This document shows, piece by piece, positions 24,875-32,056 of a stretch of 64,000 nucleotides of DNA (positions are counted from its first letter, which is position 1; each line of letters starts with the position of its first letter). This DNA is from Pseudomonas sp. UBA6562. GTDB taxonomy: Bacteria; Pseudomonadota; Gammaproteobacteria; Pseudomonadales; Pseudomonadaceae. The stretch lies in assembly GCF_002434265.1 (NCBI RefSeq), contig NZ_DJJS01000001.1, positions 339,139-403,138 of the forward strand, given 5' to 3'. Made by a program: the position numbers and the translations under genes. Below the pieces are notes generated by a model. The model was not told where the DNA came from, ran no database searches, and saw only the letters and a program-made list of their open reading frames with translations.

Positions 24875-25573
24875 TCAGACCGGCCAGACCTGTCCAGCGC
24901 CCGCGACGAACAATCGGGTGCCTGGCTGGCGGTCTACGTTCCACCCCCCGGTGAACTCGCCGAACGCTGGCAGTAGGCTGACGCGCTCGTCGATTACGAA
25001 ACACGGCAGGCGCAAGCGCTGCCTGCCGCGCCCGCGTAGGACAAACGCAGGATGCACGTGACCGGCCAACACTGGCCGTTCCAAGTGCGGGTCGGGCTCG
25101 TGTTGCAAAGCGAAGGGCCCAAGCAACCAGGGTTCTTCGACTATATCGATGCCCAGTTCGCTCGGCGGGTCGCCCGCATGGCGGTCGTGGTTGCCACGCA
25201 CCAGCACCATGTCGAGCGCGGGATGCGCTTCGCGCCAGGCTTGCAAACGCGCGAGGGTAGCTGGCGAACGACCGCTGCGGGCATGCAGGAAGTCGCCCAG
25301 AATGATCAACCGCTCGCATGGGTAGTGCGCCAGCAAGGCCGTCAGGCGGTCCAGCGTGGCTTGCGTTGTGCCCCGCGGCACAGGCTGGTGCAGCGCCCGA
25401 TAGCTGGCGGCTTTGCCGATGTGCACGTCGGCCACCAGCAATGCCTTTTGTGCCGGCCAGAAGATCGCCTTATCCGCCAGTAGCCACAAAGGCTCGCCAC
25501 AATGCTCGATCACGCGGTGTTCGCCAATCGACTCCGGCGCTACGGCGCCGCTGGACAACAGCCGTTTATCCAC
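24875..25573 (-). CDS. pdeM: Ligase-associated DNA damage response metallophosphoesterase (PdeM)
   Basis: 232 aa calcineurin-like phosphoesterase. All metal motifs are present: ADVHIG, LGDFLHA, RGNHDRH and GHVHPAF. In many bacteria this enzyme travels with an Lhr-type helicase, an ATP-dependent ligase and an MBL exonuclease, exactly as here. It is presumed to process DNA ends. Its start overlaps the helicase stop by 8 bases, indicating coupled translation; it is the last gene of the block. Confidence 0.92.
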   Translation of the reverse strand: MDKRLLSSGAVAPESIGEHRVIEHCGEPLWLLADKAIFWPAQKALLVADVHIGKAASYRALHQPVPRGTTQATLDRLTALLAHYPCERLIILGDFLHARSGRSPATLARLQAWREAHPALDMVLVRGNHDRHAGDPPSELGIDIVEEPWLLGPFALQHEPDPHLERPVLAGHVHPAFVLRGRGRQRLRLPCFVIDERVSLLPAFGEFTGGWNVDRQPGTRLFVAGAGQVWPV

Positions 25574-28028
25574 GGTCCGCTACCTTCTCCAAATCTGCCA
25601 CCATCCGGGCGATGCGATCAGCCAGTTTCTCGCTGCTCATGGTGTCGCGCAGCCCTTCGACCAACAGTGCGAAACCCAGAGGGCTGGGGCGTTGCAGGCG
25701 ATGCAGGTCCAGGCGCAGCCCGGTGATGCGCAGCAGTTGTTCGTTCAAACGCTCGATTTCCAGCTCCTCACGCAACACCTCGTCACGGGCCTGGCCCAGA
25801 AGCAGGTTGTCCGCGTCGTGCTTGCGGAACACCTCATAGAACAAGCCACTGGACGCCTGGATCTGGCGCGTACTCTTTTGCGCCGCCGGGTAGCCGCCGA
25901 AGACCAACCCGGCGATCTGGGCGATCTCACGAAAGCGCCGCAAGGCCATCTCACCTGCGTTGAGGCTGGCCGTCACGTCTTCGAGCAGGTTGTCGGTGGA
26001 CAGCGCCGCCGGCAAGTGCGCAGCCCAATCCACGGCGCTGGGGCTGAGCAGCTCGAAGCCGTAGTCGTTGACGGCGATGGAAATCGACAGCGGCTGCGTC
26101 TGGCTCACGCGCCAGGCGATCAGGTTGGCCAGGCCCAGGTTGGCCAAGCGCCCGGCGAAGGGGTAGAGGAACAGGTGCGAACCCTGCCGCGTGTCGAGGG
26201 TTTCGGCCAGCAGCGTGTCGGCAGTGGGCAGCGCCGACCAGCCGGCCTGCACCGCCAACAGGGGGCGCACGGCGCGCATCTCCGGGCTGTCGTAGCGACC
26301 ATGGGCGGCGGCGTCCAACTGGGCCACCAAGGCTTGCGCCAGTTCGCCCGACAAAGGCATGCGCCCACCGCTCCAGCGCGCCACGGCAGCCTTGCGCGCG
26401 GTGCTGCGACGCACGTAGGCGGTCATGTTTTCCACCCGCACCAATTCCAGCACGCGGCCGGCGAAGACCAGGGTGTCGCCAGGGCGCAGGCGCGAGATGA
26501 AGGATTCTTCGACACTGCCCAAGTGCTTGCCGCCACCGCCCTTGCTCCAGTATTTGAGCTGCAGGGTCGCGTCGCTGACGATGGTGCCGATGCCCATGCG
26601 GTGGCGCCGCGCCAGGCGCTCGCTGACGACGCGGTAGCGGCCGTCGGGGTGCAGTTCCACACGCTGGTAATCGGGGTAGGCGCTGAGCGAGTCGCCGCCA
26701 TGGCAGACGAAGCTCAACGCCCATTGCCATTGGCTGTCGCGCAGCTCGTGGAAAGCCCAGGTGCTGCGCACTTCGGCCAGCAGCTCTTGGGCGACGAAAC
26801 CGCTGCCCAGCGCCATGCTCACCACGTGTTGCACCAGCACGTCCATGCACAGCCGGGGCGAGCGTCGACCTTCCAGGTAACCGGCCGCCAGGGCCTGACG
26901 GCAGGCCGCGGCTTCCACCAGTTCCAGGCTGTGGGTCGGCACCAGGGTGATGCGCGACGGCCGGCCCGGCGCGTGACCGGAGCGGCCGGCACGTTGCACC
27001 AGGCGTGCGATGCCTTTGGTCGAGCCGATCTGCAATACGCGCTCGACCGGCAGGAAGTCCACGCCCAGGTCCAGGCTCGACGTGCAGATCACCGCCTTAA
27101 GCGTGCCCTGCTTGAGGCTGCGCTCGACCCAATCGCGGGTGTCGCGCGCCAAGGACGCATGGTGCAGCGCGATCAGCCCGGCCCAGTCGGGCCGCGCATC
27201 GAGCACGGCCTGGTACCAGAGCTCGGATTGCGCACGGGTGTTGGTGAACACCAGGCAATTGCTGCTGGCCTCGATCTGTTCGATGACCTGGCGCAGCAAC
27301 TTCAGGCCCATATGCCCGGCCCAGGGGAAGCGTTCGATGTCGGGCGGTAGCAGGGTGTCGACGTCCATGCGTTTGTCCTGCCGCCCTTGGATCAACTGGC
27401 CGCCGCCTGGCAGCAGGACGTCCAGTGCATGGTCCAGATTGCCCAGGGTCGCCGACAGGCCCCACACCACCAAACCCGGATGCCAGCGGCGCAGACGTGC
27501 CAGGGCCAGTTGCAACTGCACCCCGCGCTTGCTGCCGAGCAATTCGTGCCATTCGTCGACCACCACCATGCGCAGGCTGGTGAAGTCTTGCTCTGCCTGG
27601 GCACGGGTCAGCAACAGGGTAAGGCTTTCCGGCGTAGTGATCAGTGCGGTGGGCAGGCGGCGTGCCTGCCGGGCGCGCTCGGCGCTGCGGGTGTCGCCGC
27701 TGCGCACGCCCACCGACCAGTTCAGTTGCAGGTCTTCGAGCGGCGCTTGCAAGGCCTTGGCGGTGTCGGCGGCCAAGGCGCGCATGGGTGTGATCCACAG
27801 TACCTGCAAGGGTGCGGGCTGGCGCACCGTGCCGCTGGCGCCGCGTTTGCCGGCCAGGGCGCGGACGGCGGCCAGCCATACCGCGTAGGTCTTGCCGGCG
27901 CCGGTGCTGGCGTGCAGCAGGCCGGACTCGCCCCGGCCGACGGCCGCCCAGACCTTGCGTTGGAAAGCGAAGGGCGTCCAGCCGCGGGTGGCGAACCATG
28001 AGCTGGCGGGGTCAGAGGGTGCAGGCAT
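25566..28028 (-). CDS. lhr: Ligase-associated Lhr-type DEXH helicase
   Basis: 820 aa. Walker A STGAGKTY (residues 41-48), motif II with the unusual VVVDEWHELLG, motif III LSATLGNLDHAL, C-terminal helicase motifs CTSSLDLGVDFLPVERVLQIGS and RLVQRAGRSGHAPG, then the large Lhr-core C-terminal region. Lhr-core proteins are 3'-5' ssDNA translocases implicated in repair. Start MPAPSDPAS at 28028. The gene order beside an ATP-dependent ligase, exonuclease and phosphoesterase defines the ligase-associated subfamily. Confidence 0.93.
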   Translation of the reverse strand: MPAPSDPASSWFATRGWTPFAFQRKVWAAVGRGESGLLHASTGAGKTYAVWLAAVRALAGKRGASGTVRQPAPLQVLWITPMRALAADTAKALQAPLEDLQLNWSVGVRSGDTRSAERARQARRLPTALITTPESLTLLLTRAQAEQDFTSLRMVVVDEWHELLGSKRGVQLQLALARLRRWHPGLVVWGLSATLGNLDHALDVLLPGGGQLIQGRQDKRMDVDTLLPPDIERFPWAGHMGLKLLRQVIEQIEASSNCLVFTNTRAQSELWYQAVLDARPDWAGLIALHHASLARDTRDWVERSLKQGTLKAVICTSSLDLGVDFLPVERVLQIGSTKGIARLVQRAGRSGHAPGRPSRITLVPTHSLELVEAAACRQALAAGYLEGRRSPRLCMDVLVQHVVSMALGSGFVAQELLAEVRSTWAFHELRDSQWQWALSFVCHGGDSLSAYPDYQRVELHPDGRYRVVSERLARRHRMGIGTIVSDATLQLKYWSKGGGGKHLGSVEESFISRLRPGDTLVFAGRVLELVRVENMTAYVRRSTARKAAVARWSGGRMPLSGELAQALVAQLDAAAHGRYDSPEMRAVRPLLAVQAGWSALPTADTLLAETLDTRQGSHLFLYPFAGRLANLGLANLIAWRVSQTQPLSISIAVNDYGFELLSPSAVDWAAHLPAALSTDNLLEDVTASLNAGEMALRRFREIAQIAGLVFGGYPAAQKSTRQIQASSGLFYEVFRKHDADNLLLGQARDEVLREELEIERLNEQLLRITGLRLDLHRLQRPSPLGFALLVEGLRDTMSSEKLADRIARMVADLEKVADRG

Positions 28029-28098
28029 GCGCGGCCGATCCTGGCTGGGGCTGTGCTGCAACAGACCGCACGGCGTCCCGGTTGGTTTTACCGGCGCT

Positions 28099-29214
28099 TC
28101 AGTTACCCAGCAGGTAACCGCTGCGACAGACCTGCTCGCCGGCGATATGGGCGACCACCATGCCGCTGGTGGCCAGACGCCGCACGCTGCGCGCGTAGAG
28201 CAGGCCCGGCTGTGTGCTGTGCAGCTGCTGCACCTGGTCGGTGAGCGGGTCTATGACCTCGGCGATCAGGGCGCCGGCCTCCAGCCACTGTCCGGGGCGG
28301 GCGTGGAATACCAACAGCCCGCCGCTGGCCGCCGCCACCAGCTCCACCGCGGCCAAGGGCGTGGCGGGGCGACGCAGTGCAGGCAGGGCAGGCGCCAGGC
28401 CGTCGATGGCTTGGCGGTGAGTGAGGAAGTCCAGGATCGCCTGGCAATCCCGTGTGGCCAGCTCATGGCTGACGTCGCTCTGCCCCCGCAACTCCAGCGT
28501 GACGGCCAGACTGCCCAACAGGATCGGGAAACGCTTGGCGAAGCGTTGTTGCAACTGCCACCAGACCAGGCTGAAGCATTCGTCGAACGACTGCCCGCCC
28601 GAGTCGGTGGCCAACAGGCTGGCTTCGGCGCCCAGGTAGCGTGCCAGCGGTTCGATCTGCGGCCAGGCGTCCGGCGTGGTGTAGAGGTGCTCGACGGCCT
28701 CGAAATCGCAGTGCAGGTCGAGCACCAGCTCGGCGTCGCAGGCCAGACGCTGCAAGGCCAGGCGTAGCGACTGCAGCGGCGTGTGGGCGCGGTGCTCGGC
28801 CAGGGCGGCGCAGAGTTGCCGGCGGATCAGCGCCTGGTTGCGTTCGGCGTCCTCGCCAAGCTGGGCTTCGATACGGTCGCCGACCTCGTCGGCCAAGTCG
28901 ACGAAGCGCCGGTTGAAGTTCTCGCCGCTGTGCAGTTCGAAACGGCCGAGCGGCGCATCGAGCAATACCTGCTCCAAACCGATGGGGTTGGCGATGGGCA
29001 CCAGCACGATCTCGCGGCGCAGGCGCCCGGCCTGCTCCAGGACCAGCAACTGGCGCTTGAGGTGCCATGCCACCAGCATGCCCGGCAATTCGTCGGCATG
29101 CAGCGCGGCCTGGATATACACCTTGCCGGTCCCATGCGGGCCGAAGTGGAAACTGTGCAGTTGGCGGGTGACGCCGGGAACGGGCGAAAGCAGGTCGTGG
29201 CTGACGAGGTGCAT
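28099..29214 (-). CDS. Succinylglutamate desuccinylase/aspartoacylase-family zinc hydrolase
   Basis: 371 aa. Zinc site HADELPG (His and Glu) and a second His in VLDLHCDFEAVEHLYT; N-terminal FHFGPHGTGKVYIQAALHADE is typical of the M14/AstE-like branch. A C-terminal beta-domain carries a biotinyl-like PLAAVELVAAASGGLLVFHARPGQWLEAGALIAEV. The family removes acyl groups from small amides; the substrate here is unknown. It lies between the DNA ligase (100-base gap) and the helicase (70-base gap), an odd neighbour for repair genes. The ATG at 29214 has AGGA just upstream. Confidence 0.88.
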   Translation of the reverse strand: MHLVSHDLLSPVPGVTRQLHSFHFGPHGTGKVYIQAALHADELPGMLVAWHLKRQLLVLEQAGRLRREIVLVPIANPIGLEQVLLDAPLGRFELHSGENFNRRFVDLADEVGDRIEAQLGEDAERNQALIRRQLCAALAEHRAHTPLQSLRLALQRLACDAELVLDLHCDFEAVEHLYTTPDAWPQIEPLARYLGAEASLLATDSGGQSFDECFSLVWWQLQQRFAKRFPILLGSLAVTLELRGQSDVSHELATRDCQAILDFLTHRQAIDGLAPALPALRRPATPLAAVELVAAASGGLLVFHARPGQWLEAGALIAEVIDPLTDQVQQLHSTQPGLLYARSVRRLATSGMVVAHIAGEQVCRSGYLLGN

Positions 29215-29314
29215 GGAGGGTCCTGAAAATGCGGTGCGAGTGGGCAAGCGGCGCTGCAACGGCGCGGCGCCTGCCAATGAAAGCACAGGATCGCCGCGCC
29301 TGCCCGCTATCGCT

Positions 29315-30973
29315 TCAGGCCAGCAGCCCTTGCAGGATCGCCAGGTCGTCGGCCTGTTCGACGGTCTTGTCCTGGCGCCAACGCAGCATGCGCGGGAAGC
29401 GCACGGCGATGCCGCTCTTGTGCCGCTTGGACAGGGCGATGCCTTCGAAGCCCAGCTCGAATACCAAAGTCGGGGTGACGCTGCGCACCGGACCGAAGGT
29501 CTCGACCGTGGTCTTGCGCACGATCGCATCGACCTTGCGCATCTCTTCGTCGCTCAAGCCCGAATAGGCTTTGGCGAAGGGCACCAGGGTGCGCCCCGGG
29601 GTGCCGGGCGGGCCGTCCCACACGGCGAAGGTGTAGTCGCTGTACAGGCTGGCCCGCCGGCCGTGGCCGCGCTGCGCATAGATCAGCACGGCATCGACGC
29701 TGAACGGGTCGACCTTCCATTTCCACCACACGCCCATGTCCTTGGTGCGGCCCACCCCATACAAGGCTTCGCGCTGCTTGAGCATCATGCCTTCGACGCC
29801 CAGGCGCCGCGACGCTTCGCGCTGACGGTCGAGGTCGGCCCAGTCCTTGCCCTGGATCAGGGGCGAGAGCAGCACCGGGGCCAACGGATGCTCGTCGACC
29901 AAGCGTTCCAGCTGGCTGCGCCGTTTGTGCTGCGGGCGGCTGCGCCAGTCCTCGCCTTGCCATTCGAGCAGGTCGTAGGCCTGCAACACCACGGGCGCGT
30001 CGGTGAGCAGCTTCTTGCCCAAGGTCTTGCGCCCCAGGCGCTGTTGCAGCAGGGCGAAAGGTTGCACGGCGACGTCCTCGGCCGTGCTGCCGGGTTTCCA
30101 TACCAGGATCTCGCCGTCCAGCACCACGCCGTCGGGCAGGGTTTCGCCCAGGCTGTGCAGCTCCGGGAAGCGCTCGGTGACCAGCTCTTCGCCACGCGAC
30201 CAGATCCATAGCTGGCCGTCGCGTTTGACCACTTGGGCGCGGATGCCGTCCCACTTCCATTCGATCTGCCAGTCGCTGGGTGCGCCGAGCAGCCCGTCGA
30301 ACTGGTCGGTGGGCGCCTGCAAGGCATGCGCGAGAAAGAAGGGGTAGGGCTGGCCGCCACGCTCGCTGTGCTCGGCGTCGGACTCTTCGGCGATCAGCTT
30401 GAGGTAGCGTTCGGCGGTGGGCCGGTGGCTGAGGTCGGTGTAGCCCACCAGGCGCTGGGCCACGCGTTTGGGGTCCAGCTCGGCCAATTGCGCCAGGGCG
30501 CGGGTGACCAGCAGCTTGGACACGCCGACGCGGAAACTGCCGGTGATCAGCTTCAGGCACAGCATCAGGCTGGGCCGGTCGAGCTGCGCCCAGAGGTTGG
30601 GCAGGCGCTCGTGCAGTTCTTCAGGCGTCTGCCCGCGCAACGGCAGCAAGTAGGCCTCGACCCAATGGGCCAGGCCTTCGTCGCTGAGGTATTCGGATTC
30701 GGGCAGCAGCAGCGAAATGGTCTCGGCCATGTCGCCCACGGCCTGGTAGCTCTCTTCGAACAGCCAGTCCGGCAGGCCCGAAAGGTGCGTGGCCAGCTCG
30801 CGTAGCACGCGGGTCGGCACCAGTTGCCGCGGCCTGCCGCCGGCCAGGAAGTACACCGCCCAGGCGGCATCGTCGGGCGGCGCTTCAGCGAAGTATTCGC
30901 GCAGGGCCAGGAGTTTGGCATTGCTGGAAGTAGTGGCGTCCAGGCGCAGGTACAGCTCGGCGAAGGCCTTCAT
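29315..30973 (-). CDS. ATP-dependent DNA ligase (Lhr-associated)
   Basis: 552 aa. An N-terminal ligase domain (residues 1-200) precedes the nucleotidyltransferase core. The adenylated Lys240 is in EWKWDGIRAQ (motif I KxDGxR). Later motifs include VVLDGEIL, EGMMLKQR and WWKWKVDP, then an OB-fold. It seals nicks using ATP, unlike the NAD-dependent replicative LigA. Its ATG overlaps the exonuclease stop (ATGA), so both are probably made together. It is not a LigD-type fusion: no polymerase or nuclease domain is attached. Confidence 0.95.
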   Translation of the reverse strand: MKAFAELYLRLDATTSSNAKLLALREYFAEAPPDDAAWAVYFLAGGRPRQLVPTRVLRELATHLSGLPDWLFEESYQAVGDMAETISLLLPESEYLSDEGLAHWVEAYLLPLRGQTPEELHERLPNLWAQLDRPSLMLCLKLITGSFRVGVSKLLVTRALAQLAELDPKRVAQRLVGYTDLSHRPTAERYLKLIAEESDAEHSERGGQPYPFFLAHALQAPTDQFDGLLGAPSDWQIEWKWDGIRAQVVKRDGQLWIWSRGEELVTERFPELHSLGETLPDGVVLDGEILVWKPGSTAEDVAVQPFALLQQRLGRKTLGKKLLTDAPVVLQAYDLLEWQGEDWRSRPQHKRRSQLERLVDEHPLAPVLLSPLIQGKDWADLDRQREASRRLGVEGMMLKQREALYGVGRTKDMGVWWKWKVDPFSVDAVLIYAQRGHGRRASLYSDYTFAVWDGPPGTPGRTLVPFAKAYSGLSDEEMRKVDAIVRKTTVETFGPVRSVTPTLVFELGFEGIALSKRHKSGIAVRFPRMLRWRQDKTVEQADDLAILQGLLA

Positions 30974-31986
30974 GGGTGTGGCTCCGCCGCTGTGGTGTCG
31001 TCTTCTTCGCCGTACTCGGTGACGAAGCCACGCGCATCCAGACCCTGTTCGCAGAGGTAACGCACCAGGATGTTGACCGAGCCATGGGTGACCATGACCC
31101 GCTGCGCCTCGGTCTGCTCGATGGCCCACAGCAGCCCAGGCCAGTCGGCGTGGTCGGACAGCACGAAGCCGCGGTCCACACCGCGGCGGCGGCGTGTGCC
31201 GCGCAGGCGCATCCAGCCGCTGGCGAAGGCGTCGCTGTAGTCGCCGAAGCGCTTCATCCAGCTGCTGCCGCCGGCCGATGGCGGCGCGACGATCAGGGCG
31301 CTGCGCAGCAACGGGTCGTTGCGTGCGACATCGCCTGCGTAACGGGTGTCGGGCAAGGCGATACCGGCCTCGCGGTAGACCCGGTTCAGCGGCTCCACTG
31401 CGCCATGCACCAGAATCGGCCCGATGCTCGCATCGATGCCGTGCAGCAGGCGCTGGGCCTTGCCAAAGGCATAACTGAACAGCACGCTGGCCTTGCCCTG
31501 TTCGACATTGCCGCGCCACCACTCGTTGACCTGGGCGAAGATCTCGGCCTGGCTGGGCCAGCGGTAGATCGGCAGGCCGAAGGTGGATTCGGTGATGAAG
31601 GTGTGGCAGCGCACCGGCTCGAACGGGTCGCAGGTGCCGTCGGGCTCGACCTTGTAGTCGCCCGAGGCGACCCACACCTCGCCTTGGTATTCCAGGCGCA
31701 CCTGCGCCGAGCCCAGTACATGGCCGGCCGGGTGCAGGCTCAGGGTCACGCCGTTGTGCACCAGGCGCTCGCCATAGGGCAGGGTCTGCAGGTTGATGTC
31801 CTGGCCAAGGCGGCTGCGCAGTACGCCTTCGCCGGGGGCCGCGGTCAGGTAGTGGCCGTTGCCGGGCCGCGAGTGGTCGCCGTGACCGTGGGTGATGACC
31901 GCACGGGAAACCGGGCGCCACGGGTCGATGTAGAAATCTCCCGGCGGGCAGTACAGCCCTTCGGGTCGAGCGATGACGAGGTCCAT
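30970..31986 (-). CDS. Ligase-associated DNA exonuclease, metallo-beta-lactamase fold
   Basis: 338 aa. Metal motif HGHGDH (His33, His35, Asp37, His38), further ligands in HPAGHVLGSAQ and VASGDYK, and the beta-CASP-like FVLSDHADWPGL with a C-terminal His in VTHGS. It resembles SNM1/Artemis-type and CPSF-like nucleases and is annotated in such clusters as a 3' exonuclease. The predicted hairpin at 31987-32027 abuts its start codon. Followed with ATGA overlap by the ligase. Confidence 0.92.
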   Translation of the reverse strand: MDLVIARPEGLYCPPGDFYIDPWRPVSRAVITHGHGDHSRPGNGHYLTAAPGEGVLRSRLGQDINLQTLPYGERLVHNGVTLSLHPAGHVLGSAQVRLEYQGEVWVASGDYKVEPDGTCDPFEPVRCHTFITESTFGLPIYRWPSQAEIFAQVNEWWRGNVEQGKASVLFSYAFGKAQRLLHGIDASIGPILVHGAVEPLNRVYREAGIALPDTRYAGDVARNDPLLRSALIVAPPSAGGSSWMKRFGDYSDAFASGWMRLRGTRRRRGVDRGFVLSDHADWPGLLWAIEQTEAQRVMVTHGSVNILVRYLCEQGLDARGFVTEYGEEDDTTAAEPHP

Positions 31987-32027
31987 GCGGTGCGCCCCTC
32001 AGGATGTTCCTGTTGGGAGCGCACCGC
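31987..32027 (-). promoter_or_regulatory. Leader hairpin abutting the exonuclease start codon
   Basis: On the minus strand, GCGGTGCGC (32027-32019) and GCGCACCGC (31995-31987) form a perfect 9-base stem whose last base touches the ATG. The probable Shine-Dalgarno GAGGG lies in or at the edge of the 23-base loop. The hairpin could mark the end of the acylase transcript or restrict initiation at the exonuclease gene. Function is inferred. Confidence 0.45.
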
Positions 32028-32056
32028 CGCGATGGAAGTTCGACCGAATCGGGCGC

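Noticed and set aside
25413..27350. 645-codon open frame antisense to the Lhr-type helicase
   Set aside because: Low-complexity Gln/Ala/Gly product without motifs, fully inside a well-supported helicase gene; artefact of GC-rich codon use.
29315..30973. LigD-type non-homologous end-joining ligase
   Set aside because: No attached polymerase or phosphoesterase domain and no ku gene; neighbours define the Lhr-associated ligase group instead.
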